Origin: Schistosoma mansoni
Lineage: Eukaryota; Platyhelminthes; Trematoda; Strigeidida; Schistosomatidae
NCBI RefSeq assembly: GCF_000237925.1
Contig: NC_031495.1
Coordinates: forward strand, 8,099,852 to 8,163,851
Direction: 5' to 3'
DNA: 64,000 nt
Part shown: in pieces, positions 1 through 13,262 of the stretch
Numbering within the stretch: the stretch's first letter is position 1
Layout of the letters: each line of letters opens with the position of its first letter
Made by a program: the position numbers and the translations under genes
The notes under the pieces: model-generated
The model's input: the letters and a program-made list of their open reading frames with translations, nothing else
The model's database searches: none
Told to the model about the DNA's origin: nothing

Positions 1-3000
1 TCCGACATTTGAATTCATTGTAGGCAAACATTTTCAATAAATCCTCTTTTTTCATTTCTAAACGTTCAAACGGTTGATTTTCTTTACAAATACTATGACA
101 CACATTTTCCACAATAGAGAGATCTTCTGGACGAAGACCAGAGTGTTGTCTAGAAGGAAGTATTGAAATAAAAACGTAAATTGTATGGACTTCCGAATAT
201 TTTTATTTCGAGAATGAAATAAGTAAGAAGCATGTGTTCATACATAAATATTAATATACCCGAGCACTGACAATTAGTGACTCCCTAGTTTTGGTTCTTT
301 CTTATTTTAAGGTTTTTCAATCATTTCTTGTTGTGTTTTTGGACATTGAATGAATAATTGTCGACAAATCCATTTCAACAATGAGTGGGTTGTTTTATAG
401 GGTTTTATCAAACATCAATCTTGATGTTGGTTGTTCGAATTTCAAAGTCAACGCTTTCGTAGACTATGTACTTAAAACTAGTATATATATTAGATAAATA
501 AGCAAAGCATAACGAGAGATGCTTGACAAACCTTCAAATAAGAAAGAATCAAAACTAGGGGATCACTAATTGTCAGTGCTCAGGTATATTAATTAATAAA
601 TTCCTCAGGTCGAAAGATGATTTGAGAGAAAGAGACCATGATTAGCAGGACCTATATAAAAGTAATCCAAATCCGTTGACGTACTACTCATGGATTTAGG
701 GTAAATAACTAAGTAATACGAAACTGTTTTAGCAATAATTTCATAAAAAGTATATTGATAATGAATAATTATGAGAATCATTGGTGACTAGAATGAATAC
801 CGTTTATTTGTAACAGTATGACTAGGAATAAGTATAATACAATTCTGGAGACTAGAAAAGTGATCACGACTACATTTTACCAAAGAAATGCTTGTGATAC
901 CCTGTTACGAATAACAACTTATTCAAGTCACAGTAATACATAAATTTATGCTCAAACATTTCTTCAACACTTCTTAATATCTTCTCATACAAAAAATCAA
1001 AATTTACAAGGTGAGTAATTTCTGATTTACAGAAGTATTTGTAAACTTACTGATTAGGGACCCACATATCATAATAAAATCCTTCTTCAATAGGTGGTCC
1101 ATAGCATAAATGTCCACTATAACAACGTTCTAAGGCTTCACCGAGAACATGGGCAGATGAATGCCAAAATACATATTGACCTTAAAATAAACAACAAATA
1201 AATTTGAAAAACTAAGTATTACCGCTGTTGTTGTAAGATATTGTAGAGATCGTTGAATTTGAAATTTCATAGAACAAACTGACTTTAGTTAGACAAAAAT
1301 TACAAACAAGGAAGCACTGGACAGTTAATTCATAATAACGTAGGACTCATTAACAGTACGCATCCACGACTCAACTAGCCATTGGACCTAGGACATTCAG
1401 ACCTGTAGATACTAACTCAGTGATATGGCGGTTAAGCGCTTAATGTAAGTCCTAAGTCCTAAGTTTAATCATTGGTAAGATCTTGGACGTACATTGTCGA
1501 AGAGTCCCATGCTAAGACGAAACAGATGTTATCCAGTGTTTTTTTATTATTTTTAATGGCTCTTCAATCAAGTTCACTCAGTGATGAGAAACTTTGAGAG
1601 TTTAAGATTCCAGTAAAATTCTTCAAGACTGCCATTAGATAATTTTAAGATTGAATAGTTGGTTTAAATTTACAAAACAGTACAACTGGTACATCAAATC
1701 AGTATTTTAAATCGAATGGGAAATTTCCCTTGAACCCAGAATTGATTTCATTATTTTTTGTACCCAAAACATACTAACCAGACCCATAAGTTCATGTTCA
1801 TGATGATCAGTAACAATTGTGACTAAATTTTAAGTCTAATATAGCAGAATAGCAATTTAATACAGTTTTATGCACAATATCCAGAATCACATATTTATTA
1901 TGAGCTAATTATCCTACTTTACTCTTCAAATATGTAAATGGAACAGGATATGAATCCATGAAAGTTGAGGACTTTAACCGATAAGTCACGATTCGACGAT
2001 TATTTTCACACTTATAGACGAGATAATTTAGCGTGATATGAATGTACAAAATTTAGAGCTGAACAGGATAAACATTGTGAGATCATAGAATAGGCCATAA
2101 CATTTGCCAAACTTTAAGGCCGATTAGTTTGTAGATGAGTCAATTTAGTATATGAACAATAGATGAAATCCTAGAAAGATTCTGTCCCAAATTACTACTG
2201 AATTGAGGTGACAGAAAATAAGAAAACAAGTGATAGGAATGTTGTATACTATCTCTTGAATCCAACCCAGTGGTATTTGATACTCTCAGCAGCACTAACA
2301 ACTAATCGCAGATTTTGCGAAAAATATAGATCAGTATGGTATTTTTTATAACCAGCATTAAAATTCAAGTGATTACAAAATAACATTAAAATGAAGTATA
2401 CATTATGCGACAACCGTAATATACCGATTGATAATTAACAAAATGTTCTATGGAAAAACTCATGAAATTTTACCGGAAAATTAAGCAGAAAACAACCTAC
2501 CATCTTTGTGATCAAAATTGTAAATCTCGAGGCTAGAATTCTTTTCAAAGGGGCGTAATAAATCCCACAATTCTCCATTGACTTTAGCGATTACAGCGTG
2601 TTCAGCCAAAGTTTTACTAAAAACGTAATAAATTTATAACTAATAATGTAAAAACAGCTAGATATTATCAACATAGTCTGTCACAGACAATGTACATCGA
2701 ACCAAGTCCCCATACCACATTAGAACAAGATGAAATGAAAGAAACAAAACAGATAGTAATAATGTAGTAGAAATGATAAAAAGAATTACTAAACCTTGGA
2801 GATATGTTCTGAAAAGACAGACTGGAAAAGTATGTAATGAAGAAAGAGTACTGGAGTTCGAGATTTAGAGAAGGATAAAGAGTCAATACATTTACGTAAT
2901 TGTGACTGATGCTGAACCATGTCATACGAAGTCTCCAACTACTGATCACAGTTAATATGTGGACGCCAACCAGGTAGTGTGCGTTTACCAATATGACTCA

Positions 3001-5266
3001 GACCAACAGAAGTCAGTGACTGGATGAACTAATGTCATGTTTGTGTTCGACTTCCCCTGGTTTTTGTTGTGAAAGGCAGTTTCCAAAACCTGATACTGAT
3101 ATTGAATGTGCTACACGTTAACCCCCCAACTGACTACTTGAACGAGAACACAAGAGTGAGAAAGTGTATTGAGCTACCGAATCAAATGTACAAATACTCA
3201 TTCATATATATACCCTTCTGTCTTTAGGAACTTGGCTCATTTCTTAGGCAGTGAAATGCACTTGTCCTTTAGGTGACATATGATTACCAACGATTGACCT
3301 TTTCGTTACGCTTCTGCTGACTAGCTCTCCTTATCAGTTTTCTTCCAGTCTAATACTGCACTATCAAGCATCTCTCGTAGAGGTAGGCGGTGGTTATGCA
3401 TACGTAACATATACTTTATTAATGGGATTTAAATCTTCGCACTAGTGAATTTTATTGAATTTTATTCAAACTAATATCAAGAGCTTACCTAAAGAATCAA
3501 AACGATTTTGACTATTTTAAGAACTTTGGCAACGGTATAACATTTCCATCATTAACATCGATTCTGTGAAATAAATTGAATGTCATATTATACTTAGCCA
3601 ACATGCTCTGTTTTGTTTCTTAGTTAGTCCAGCCTACACGCAATTATTTGTATAGAGCTTACTATTTCTGATGCCCGATTGTACCAGATTTTATATGGAT
3701 TAAATAAAAATACTACAAAAAGTCTATTACTCGAATGAATTTATTACTAAGCATTTTATTCATCAACCATTCGCACCAAACATAACTCCGTCACGACGTC
3801 AATCATGCGCATTCCGGAGTATATTCTATTTGAATTGTAAAGTGTTTGTTTATAATTTGCATCATAACTAAGCGTCGTTCAACCATTAGAGATGATAAGA
3901 AATGAAAAATATGAGTCCTAATGCTCTTTTCACTGAATTGCCTAGTAGGTCATTTGCATACCATGGTTAGTGTCCAACTATGTTGAGGGGGTTCACCCAT
4001 CGAAAAACTTGATAAGCCATAAGTGTAGACAAATAATAATGTATCACTTTATAATGCAGTACAGGAAAACAAAATATATTTTTACTCAAAGTATTTTCAC
4101 AAGACTCTTACAGAGAATAGTGCTTCCATGGGTACGATGCGACAAGGGGAGAAGGAATTTTAAGCGCTCATCGTAAAGAAATTTAGAAAGACCCTTCACA
4201 AATTTTGTTCCCACAGGCTGAACATGCTCGAGTTAGTATCAATAATCAGACGTGGGCCAGCTGCTTGGATACAATACTCTAAGTGTGGGCTTACATAGGT
4301 AGGATATAAAATTCGAAAAATCTGGTCAAAGCATTTGAATGCTCGGCGAAATGACCATAACGCACAAAACTCTTTGACGGCTTTTACCTTGCAATTCGTA
4401 GTTGTTTTCTAGTCGTGACTTATTATTACTTCAAAGTCTTTATATTCCCCTATGCACGGAAGAGAGGCACCTGTCACATTCATTAGGAATACCACTAGAG
4501 ATAAATTTATTTTGAGGAATATTGACACTTGATATGATATCAGAATTTGATTTTTCTGAAATATTTCCCTCAAGATTATGAAAATAGTTTCCAATGTTCT
4601 ATCTACCTGTCTTTTACAACATTGTGTGTGTGTATATATATCTATGTAGTGGTTTTCTGAATAGAAAGATTGTGTTGTAATTTCGACTAAGTAAACNNNN
4701 NNNNNNNNNNNNNNNNNNNNNNNNNNNNNNNNNNNNNNNNNNNNNNNNNNNNNNNNNNNNNNNNNNNNNNNNNNNNNNNNNNNNNNNNNNNNNNNNNNNN
4801 NNNNNNNNNNNNNNNNNNNNNNNNNNNNNNNNNNNNNNNNNNNNNNNNNNNNNNNNNNNNNNNNNNNNNNNNNNNNNNNNNNNNNNNNNNNNNNNNATGC
4901 ATTATAGTCCGTAGAATGCAAGTAGGTTCACATAGATAACATAATAGGCTTTGCACCAAATAGATCAGTAACTACTGAATTAGAGCATGAATATCAAAAA
5001 ATGGGGAAATTACGATTTTTTAAAGAATTAGATTACCTAATATTTTTAGCCACTTCCATTGGAGTAGTTTCCCAGGCTTTTCCATCCACGATGGTTCCAT
5101 CTGGTAAAGTGATCTGAACAGGTGAACGTGGTTGTGAAGCAACGAAACCATCATATTCTCTTTTCAGTTTGTTCCATAACTCTTCACGATGTTTAATAAA
5201 TTCAGGGGGAGGTGGTAATGACTTTTCGTTTAGAGCTACAGCTAAACCACACTGGTGATTACTGGC
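1..5266 (-). CDS. TARS1: Threonyl-tRNA synthetase, four exons, partial at both ends
   Basis: Cytosolic class II synthetase that charges tRNA-Thr. Exons in transcription order are 5266-5037, 2616-2501, 1180-1051 and 149-1 (running off the window). All junctions are AG/GT and the phases join cleanly to about 208 residues. The first exon gives a linker with [20 protein letters not shown], then the TGS domain ([18 protein letters not shown]). The second continues it with [18 protein letters not shown]. The third begins the editing domain with [18 protein letters not shown], including the HSSAH (HxxxH) motif, and [14 protein letters not shown]. The fourth has [20 protein letters not shown]. Order and spacing match animal ThrRS. 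Missing are the roughly 50-80 N-terminal residues, expected in an exon upstream of 5266, and the catalytic and anticodon-binding domains to the left of the window. The copy lies in the left arm of a palindrome and its first intron holds a 200-N gap. Confidence 0.95.
1390..1600 (+). mobile_element. Family B hammerhead SINE, old diverged copy
   Basis: Lies in a ThrRS intron, antisense to the gene. The hammerhead relic reads GAAGAGTCCCATGCTAAGAC then GAAACAG and TCCAGTG. The upstream ACTCAGTGATATGGCGG and TCCTAAGTTTAATCAT resemble worn A and B boxes. The 5' half of the ribozyme core has mutated. Confidence 0.6.
2476..4134. repeat. Palindrome outer arm, left
   Basis: Inverted partner of 15278-16936: paired positions sum to 19412 throughout. 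It includes ThrRS exon 2616-2501 and intron sequence. The outer border lies in intron just beyond the exon donor, where GAAAATTAA is the last shared string. The inner border is at the shared string CCATGGGTA. The longest open frame in each arm (2668-2991 minus and 16421-16744 plus) translates identically, so divergence is very low. Confidence 0.93.
2680..3010 (-). repeat. Dispersed schistosome repeat, left-arm copy
   Basis: Intronic stretch in the palindrome. On the minus strand it holds GTTGGCGTCCACATATTAAC and GTTGGAGACTTCGTATGACA, which resemble a repeat seen again, much changed, at 25630-25900 and 53930-54070. Its 107-codon open frame is chance, not a gene. The right-arm partner is 16402-16732 on the plus strand. 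Confidence 0.45.
4135..4696. other. Left-arm sequence with no palindrome partner
   Basis: 562 bp between the outer-arm border and the N gap that do not match the right arm. No coding or repeat signature was recognised beyond a short TG/TA run near 4625-4645. It could be a real left-specific insert or misplaced sequence beside the gap. Confidence 0.6.
4697..4896. other. Assembly gap, 200 N
   Basis: Exactly 200 N, probably a fixed-size placeholder, so the true length is unknown. It interrupts the left palindrome arm. The opposite arm has 2015 bp here (13263-15277). Confidence 0.98.
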
Positions 5267-7168
5267 CTAAAAGTGAATAAATATGCATTATAGGAATACG
5301 CTTAATCTACAGATTTAAACTATAAAAACAACTAAACTGCACCTATTAGACAAAGGAATTTATGCTATATACTAATACGAAGAGACCAGATCAACTCTAA
5401 TAAGACAGAAACTTAGCAACCGAATCCTGATTATTTCGACTGATTCGGAGACTACGAGTAAATTTGTGGTTCGAAGGCGACTGCAGACTGTATAGAAGTA
5501 TGTCAGGAGAAATTTATTTCATTCAGACAATCATTTCCAGTAATACCATCTTCCGACGACAGGAAGGGGTCGAAGCTAGAAACAGTACACCTTATCTTGC
5601 CCCATGGATTTCCTTTGGAGACGGTAAAGCCTTAAAAGTTCAGAACTAGCCCATACAAAACCATTCGAAGAAAGGATGCGTGAGCAGCCTTAAGTAATCG
5701 CCCCTTGAGCACTGTGACGGAAATTCCAGGTTGCCGAAACCACTACCAACTCCGTTACCCTTTTGGATGCCTCAAAAAGTATCCTGCCATGGTATAGAGA
5801 ACTATGAAGCAACAACCTCCGTCACACCTGTAACAGGAATTGACTAGTAGTGACAGTACCAAAAGGTATAAATTCGGCTAGACTCCGTAGACGCTGAACT
5901 TCGAGGTCAATAGACCGGATCCCGTAAGGATCGGTCGTGCACAGACCAAATCGCAACGCTACGGGTCATCGTTGAACAATCCATTGAATGGAACTCGTCA
6001 CTATACATCAACTTCTTTGATTATGAGAAAGCATTTGACAGTGTGGATAGGAGAACACTATGGAAACTTCTTCGACACTATGGAGTACCTGAGAAAATTG
6101 TCAGCATCATACGGAATTCATACGATGGACTACAGTGCAAAGTCTTGCATGGAGGACAGCTGACAGACGCATTCCAAGTAAGGGCCGGAATCAAACAAGG
6201 CTGTTTACTCTCTCCTTTTCTCTCTCTTCTGGTGGTTGACTGGATTATGAAAACCTCTACATATCGAGAGAGGCACAGAATACAATGAACAACTTGGACG
6301 CAACTAGACGATTTGGGCTTTCTAGATGACCTAGCTCTTCTATCCTATACACACTAACGGATGCAAGTAAAGAATCAGTGCAGCAGTAGCCTCTGCATCG
6401 ATAGTCCTCAACATACACAAGGGAAAAAGCAAGATCTTAAAGTAAGACACGGAGAACGCCAATCCAACCACACTTGATGGAGAAACGCTGGAACAGGTGG
6501 AAACTTTCACATACCTGGTCAGCATCATCGACACACAAGGAGGATCGGATGCAGACGTAAAGGCAAGGATTGGCAAAGCAAGGGTAGCATTCCCACATTA
6601 GAGGAACATATGGGACGCAAAACAACTGTCAACCAATATCAAAGTCAGAATCTTCAATACGAACATCAAGACAGTCCTACTTTACGGAGCTGGAACTTGG
6701 AGGACCGCCACAATCATCATCAAAAAGGTACAAGTGTTTCTAAACAACTGTCGACGTAAGATACCGAATATCCGTTGGCCGGATACCATCAACAATAGCC
6801 TACTGTGGGAGAGAATAAACCAGGTTTCAGACGAGGAGGAAATTAGAAAATGACGTTGAAAGTGGATAGGACATACATGACGGAAATCACCGAACTGCAT
6901 CACGACGCAAGCCCTAACTTCGAATCCCGGAGGGAAACGAAAAAGAGGGAGGCCAAAAAACACTGTTGAGAACTGGAAGCAAACATGAAAAGGATAAATA
7001 ACAACTGGAAGGAACTGGGAAGGATTGTCCAGGACAGAGTTGGATGAGAAATGCTGGTGAGCGGCTTACGCTCCTCCATGAGGGATAACAGACGTAAGCA
7101 AGTACGTTAGTTTGCTGCAGTTCTGAGGAGGGGTTAAAACCCCAAACAATTTCAAAACCGAAGGCTTA
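4897..7168. repeat. Palindrome inner arm, left
   Basis: Inverted partner of 10991-13262: paired positions sum to 18159. It starts at the edge of the N gap, includes ThrRS exon 5266-5037 and the whole LINE fragment, and ends just past the LINE in the string AAGGCTTA. Two single-base differences are visible between arms: AGAATAAACC versus AGAACAAACC near 6812, and GAACGCC versus GAACACC near 6457. Both are transitions. Confidence 0.93.
5464..7165 (+). mobile_element. RTE-like LINE, decayed 3' portion with reverse transcriptase remains
   Basis: Non-LTR retrotransposon piece lying antisense to the ThrRS gene. The readable part covers about 5925-7100. It includes a region like RSCTDQIATLRVIVEQSIE, then YEKAFDSVDRRTLWKLLRHY, YDGLQCKVLHGGQLTDAFQV and the RT signature GIKQGCLLSPF. 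The catalytic block reads LGFLDDLALL where an active enzyme has FADD. Downstream pieces include GGSDADVKARIGKA in another frame, WIGHT-like and RGRPKNT-like C-terminal strings. Several stops and frame changes break the frame, so it is dead. The endonuclease and the element's 5' part are missing or unrecognisable; 5464-5925 shows only weak resemblance. The clade call (RTE) rests on memory of schistosome endonuclease-reverse transcriptase proteins. Confidence 0.85.
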
Positions 7169-10100
7169 CTCTGTTGATCAAACCTGCGTATCTGTGAGAC
7201 CACTGTCATGAAATAAAACAGGGTGCTTCAGTCGAGCATTTTAATGAAATCAAATTGCAGAATCATCCGCCAAAGAAAAATGGTTCCGAAATCCCCAGAG
7301 AACATGACCCAAAGTTCGTCGAATACTGAGCACCATCTTACCAACATGTTTAATGTCTGATATTCATCTACAAAGAACTAATGCACATTTTGTGAAATCC
7401 CACACTGTGCCTCATAGTTAAGTTGCTTTATATCTAAAAGTAAATGTAAGACATATATATCAACTTAAATTCGAAACTAAACAAAGAACCAGAAATAGAA
7501 ACCTGATAGCTGTCGGCGCTAGAAGAAACCCTCGATTAATCATGATGCCGGAGGTTAATCAACAAAAACAGTCAACATGAATACGAAGGCAAATGAAGAC
7601 GACAAAACTTACAAAGACAAACCATCACGAGCAGTAATATAGGAATGAAACAATGCAACACTTGTAGAATAGCTGAAAAGCTCACTTATACATGGGTTAA
7701 ACGTTGAAAATGTCCAGAACGACAGTGAAAGCTTTTTAACTAAACCAGCTAGGTCTCAGAACTGAGGAATAAAAAAGTTCCCAACTATGATTGTACTAGT
7801 TTTAATATCTCAACCGTACAGAACTTAAACCATTCCAACCTAAATATTATGCTTAACCCTACGAGTTGAATAATTTTAAAGCCAAAAAATCAAAACAATG
7901 AAATACCGTTGGGAATCTATGTAAGTCACCCAAGCAACCAATAGAGGGGACATTCCGTTAGAAAATAATGGGGAGTAGTGGGGAAACGCGCCAAAAAGTT
8001 TCCTTTTTCACGTGTTATGGGAAAAAGATGCAAAACTTCCCCCTTTTTGTCGTTGTCTACTTATCGCACAAATACAGTGCTGAGTCAATTCCCGAAATCC
8101 CTTGAGGGCCGATGCGGAAGAGAACTGGATTTACCTAACTCATAACTTACTGAGGGCATGAACGCAATAATAATATTGTAAGTTACAACACTGGAAACCA
8201 GATAAATAACAATCATTAATTAACGATTATCACACAACAATTAGTTCAGTGTTTGTACATTCCCTCCTTAAAAATGAGTCGGTGAGATAATATTAAGAGA
8301 GAGAAAACGAAGAGGAGTCGACACTATGACGTACCATCGTGTAGCGACTGAACCACCTGTTCAACACGAGATTAGCAGCCCGGGCTACTGACTTCAACAA
8401 GGTCATACGGTGATAACCTTGACCCCGGAAAGTGACAAAGCCCAATGTGCGAGAACTTGTAGAAAGCTTCCTCAAATTCGATGACGGTATCATATACAGG
8501 TTTTCTGTTGTCTAGAAACTCTAGAAATTTCATTAAAAATCTTTTTTCAAGATAACTCATTCTCAATTTCGTGCTGTACACTGCTTAGTAAGTGTTTTGT
8601 TGATTTTTTTCCATGATTTATACAGCTGCGTTTTCCAGGCCCGGAGCATTAAATGGCTCTCCAAAATAAAGAGCGTTGTAAGCGTTCGACGTTGGTGCTG
8701 AACCTTTTGGTTTTATTGAACATGAAAGGCCAGTGTAATTTCACTGAGCCCTAACTAAATCATCCGAGAGACTGAACCATTTCTTCGCTCAACAAAAGGT
8801 CACTGAACGTTCAGAAGCTTACTGAACATCAATAAAGGAAAGGATGACCGACTTAATTTACCCAGTTGCGCCCAGTAAACTGGCATATGTAATGGCGGCT
8901 GTACGACGGAATTCCCTAGTCTTTTCCTGCAACACATTGTCCTAGTAAGATTGTGCTGGGTCTATGAAGTCACTGAAGCGGCCCCAGTTTTCGGATATCA
9001 AGACAGCAATTCAGGTTAGATATCAACTCCTAGGTGTGACTTCGACGTCGGCGAAGTGGTCACAGCATTCCCGCCCAACTAGAGTAGACCCACTATCCAC
9101 ATGGGTCACTTACAGACAGGCCACACGTTTAGCGGTAGACTTGTTGGGATGTTTCACAGCCAATATATGTGAAAGAACCTTTCGAAAGATGCGGAAGTTT
9201 GTTAAATTCCTTAAAAATGGAAGAACACCTTGAATATGATATTTAGCGATTAAGGGTTAAATTTGGTAGGTTGTATCTAAAAAATACTTGAAAGAGTTCA
9301 AAAGGAGAATGCACAAGAAATTTCCACGTCGGAACATAGAATGAGAGTGAATCAACTAGGTGGCTTGTAGAAAAGGTGACAGAAGTTACGAAGTGAGTAT
9401 TGAATGAAATAAATAAAGGACAGTGTCCAACGGAAGGAGCATTCGAAATGTTCGCAGGAGAAACCGAGAGAATCGGTCATTACAGCCGGCGATGCAGATC
9501 ACTAATCTACTGGTACTACGGACACCTAATAAACCTAACGTCAAAAAACAGTGACAAAATATTCATAGTAGATAGCTTTTATTCAGAATATTTCGTTAAA
9601 AAATGAAAAAAGATATTTATCTCATCAGAAGTACTCTGGAAAACGCAATTCAGGAAGTATTTGAATACTCTTAAAGTACAGGATTAGTGAAAGGGGGCTA
9701 GGTTGAACGAGAATGTAATACTCGTCTCAATAAGACAACTTCAATAACTGAATAACTGTAGAGTAAAAGTAAATACACGCGCACACTCCAATCGAAATCA
9801 GAACAAGATTATTGGGGTAATAACGCTTCTAAACAAATATTACCACACAGTTATTCAACCAACAATTGTTCCCAAAATAACCAATCGAACGCTCCAAAAA
9901 ATAAGTGTTATTCTATCCTTCCTGGATAGATCGAGTACAAAATGCGTTCCAAATGTTACTTTATAACATAGAGTGTTTCCACTTCCGGGAAAGTGCTCCA
10001 ATTAACAACCAAAATGCACGACCCCAGTTCAATCAAGCAACACGGTCAAAGATGGAACGATCAGTATAGCAGCCGCCAGAACAATACCAATTAAAACAAA

Positions 10101-10990
10101 TTAGATACAGTTCAAGAAGAAACATAGAAACTCACTGAAAGCGATAGAAGAACTGAGAAAACTATTATAAAAGTAAACGTTACAGTCTCAATCGGCACCA
10201 AAAAGTTAACAATATGTATAAATAAAGAAACCATTAAGAAGAAATCGCAAATGTATACATAGAGGGATTTTCACCTTCAAACTGGATCTTACACTCGAAG
10301 AATGATCCGGGTTATAATTCGGACGTTATAGCGTCTTATGGGCGGTTTAGTAGCATCATTCAGTTAAAAGACACGAACGGCAGAGAGCAAATAGCTAAAT
10401 ATTGTCTTACAAATGAATATGTGAAATCATAGTCTATGTCGGTATTAGTACATCAATCTATGCTACCAACATAATAAGCCTATTCCGCAACTTCATGTTT
10501 GCTACGATGTGACTACCAAATCTACCAGACCTTACGTGGGAGTCATATCATTGCATATATCGACTTGCCCTATAGTGAAGGTGACTAGTTGCAGCTGAAG
10601 AACACATTTGATCCGGGCAAGAGTAACATATTTTCTGCAAAAAGAAATGAGTTACATAGAGTGACTACGCCTGCATGGCCAAATCTTGCAATGCCTACCA
10701 AGTCTTGCGCTTTCACTATCTCTAACCTTTTCAATGGTGTTTAAAACTGAATGTCAATCTTCTTAATTAATATATGTTCAGCTTCAAAGATCGTGCAGTT
10801 AGGAACCAATAACACCATAAATATGTTTATATGACCGGGTGAGTCTTCGAACATTTTAGGCAAACAATGTTTAAACGAATGAAAGGGATAGGAGGACAGG
10901 CTGATACCCGTTTATCTGATTAAACCGGACCACCTCCATGATCAATCATTAACATATAAAATATAGGTGAATTACAAGCTGATAAAGTTT
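7169..10990. other. Palindrome spacer, 3.8 kb, no gene recognised
   Basis: Single-copy centre between the two inner arms. The missing 5' exon and promoter of ThrRS would be expected here or beyond it, but no convincing start exon was found on either strand. The open frames at 8964-9233 and 9400-9606 match no family I know and lack a gene context. Part of it (about 8690-8790, minus) belongs to a dispersed repeat also seen near 17790 and 19880. The stretch 8060-8290 also looks repeat-like. Confidence 0.5.
8690..8790 (-). repeat. Dispersed repeat, family I, fragment
   Basis: On the minus strand it reads like GATGATTTAGTTAGGGCTCA followed by GTGAAATTACACTGGCC. The plus-strand segment at 17790-17875 has GATGATTTGGCTAGGGCTCA followed by GTGACAGTTCACTGGCC. 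A weaker relative lies at 19880-19940. The family is not identified. Confidence 0.5.
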
Positions 10991-13262
10991 TAAGCCTTCG
11001 GTTTTGAAATTGTTTGGGGTTTTAACCCCTCCTCAGAACTGCAGCAAACTAACGTACTTGCTTACGTCTGTTATCCCTCATGGAGGAGCGTAAGCCGCTC
11101 ACCAGCATTTCTCATCCAACTCTGTCCTGGACAATCCTTCCCAGTTCCTTCCAGTTGTTATTTATCCTTTTCATGTTTGCTTCCAGTTCTCAACAGTGTT
11201 TTTTGGCCTCCCTCTTTTTCGTTTCCCTCCGGGATTCGAAGTTAGGGCTTGCGTCGTGATGCAGTTCGGTGATTTCCGTCATGTATGTCCTATCCACTTT
11301 CAACGTCATTTTCTAATTTCCTCCTCGTCTGAAACCTGGTTTGTTCTCTCCCACAGTAGGCTATTGTTGATGGTATCCGGCCAACGGATATTCGGTATCT
11401 TACGTCGACAGTTGTTTAGAAACACTTGTACCTTTTTGATGATGATTGTGGCGGTCCTCCAAGTTCCAGCTCCGTAAAGTAGGACTGTCTTGATGTTCGT
11501 ATTGAAGATTCTGACTTTGATATTGGTTGACAGTTGTTTTGCGTCCCATATGTTCCTCTAATGTGGGAATGCTACCCTTGCTTTGCCAATCCTTGCCTTT
11601 ACGTCTGCATCCGATCCTCCTTGTGTGTCGATGATGCTGACCAGGTATGTGAAAGTTTCCACCTGTTCCAGCGTTTCTCCATCAAGTGTGGTTGGATTGG
11701 TGTTCTCCGTGTCTTACTTTAAGATCTTGCTTTTTCCCTTGTGTATGTTGAGGACTATCGATGCAGAGGCTACTGCTGCACTGATTCTTTACTTGCATCC
11801 GTTAGTGTGTATAGGATAGAAGAGCTAGGTCATCTAGAAAGCCCAAATCGTCTAGTTGCGTCCAAGTTGTTCATTGTATTCTGTGCCTCTCTCGATATGT
11901 AGAGGTTTTCATAATCCAGTCAACCACCAGAAGAGAGAGAAAAGGAGAGAGTAAACAGCCTTGTTTGATTCCGGCCCTTACTTGGAATGCGTCTGTCAGC
12001 TGTCCTCCATGCAAGACTTTGCACTGTAGTCCATCGTATGAATTCCGTATGATGCTGACAATTTTCTCAGGTACTCCATAGTGTCGAAGAAGTTTCCATA
12101 GTGTTCTCCTATCCACACTGTCAAATGCTTTCTCATAATCAAAGAAGTTGATGTATAGTGACGAGTTCCATTCAATGGATTGTTCAACGATGACCCGTAG
12201 CGTTGCGATTTGGTCTGTGCACGACCGATCCTTACGGGATCCGGTCTATTGACCTCGAAGTTCAGCGTCTACGGAGTCTAGCCGAATTTATACCTTTTGG
12301 TACTGTCACTACTAGTCAATTCCTGTTACAGGTGTGACGGAGGTTGTTGCTTCATAGTTCTCTATACCATGGCAGGATACTTTTTGAGGCATCCAAAAGG
12401 GTAACGGAGTTGGTAGTGGTTTCGGCAACCTGGAATTTCCGTCACAGTGCTCAAGGGGCGATTACTTAAGGCTGCTCACGCATCCTTTCTTCGAATGGTT
12501 TTGTATGGGCTAGTTCTGAACTTTTAAGGCTTTACCGTCTCCAAAGGAAATCCATGGGGCAAGATAAGGTGTACTGTTTCTAGCTTCGACCCCTTCCTGT
12601 CGTCGGAAGATGGTATTACTGGAAATGATTGTCTGAATGAAATAAATTTCTCCTGACATACTTCTATACAGTCTGCAGTCGCCTTCGAACCACAAATTTA
12701 CTCGTAGTCTCCGAATCAGTCGAAATAATCAGGATTCGGTTGCTAAGTTTCTGTCTTATTAGAGTTGATCTGGTCTCTTCGTATTAGTATATAGCATAAA
12801 TTCCTTTGTCTAATAGGTGCAGTTTAGTTGTTTTTATAGTTTAAATCTGTAGATTAAGCGTATTCCTATAATGCATATTTATTCACTTTTAGGCCAGTAA
12901 TCACCAGTGTGGTTTAGCTGTAGCTCTAAACGAAAAGTCATTACCACCTCCCCCTGAATTTATTAAACATCGTGAAGAGTTATGGAACAAACTGAAAAGA
13001 GAATATGATGGTTTCGTTGCTTCACAACCACGTTCACCTGTTCAGATCACTTTACCAGATGGAACCATCGTGGATGGAAAAGCCTGGGAAACTACTCCAA
13101 TGGAAGTGGCTAAAAATATTAGGTAATCTAATTCTTTAAAAAATCGTAATTTCCCCATTTTTTGATATTCATGCTCTAATTCAGTAGTTACTGATCTATT
13201 TGGTGCAAAGCCTATTATGTTATCTATGTGAACCTACTTGCATTCTACGGACTATAATGCAT
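10991..13262. repeat. Palindrome inner arm, right
   Basis: Reverse complement of 4897-7168, carrying the same LINE in opposite orientation and the first exon of the ThrRS duplicate. The switch in pair sum from 18159 to 19412 shows that 13263-15277 has no equal-length partner in the left arm. Confidence 0.93.
10994..12695 (-). mobile_element. RTE-like LINE, palindrome partner copy
   Basis: Same decayed LINE as 5464-7165, in the right inner arm, with the same breaks and only a couple of base differences. Shared decay shows that the insertion and its inactivation came before the palindrome arms formed. It is not an independent insertion. Confidence 0.85.

Noticed and set aside
2668-2991. 107-codon minus-strand open frame, repeated at 16421-16744
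   Set aside because: It lies in a ThrRS intron within a dispersed repeat. The two copies agree because of the palindrome, not because of coding constraint.
4409-4959. Open frames crossing the N gap
   Set aside because: They exist only because N codons are not read as stops.
8964-9233. Open frame in the palindrome spacer as the missing ThrRS 5' exon
   Set aside because: The peptide shows nothing like the ThrRS N-terminus and the frame has no suitable donor leading to either copy.
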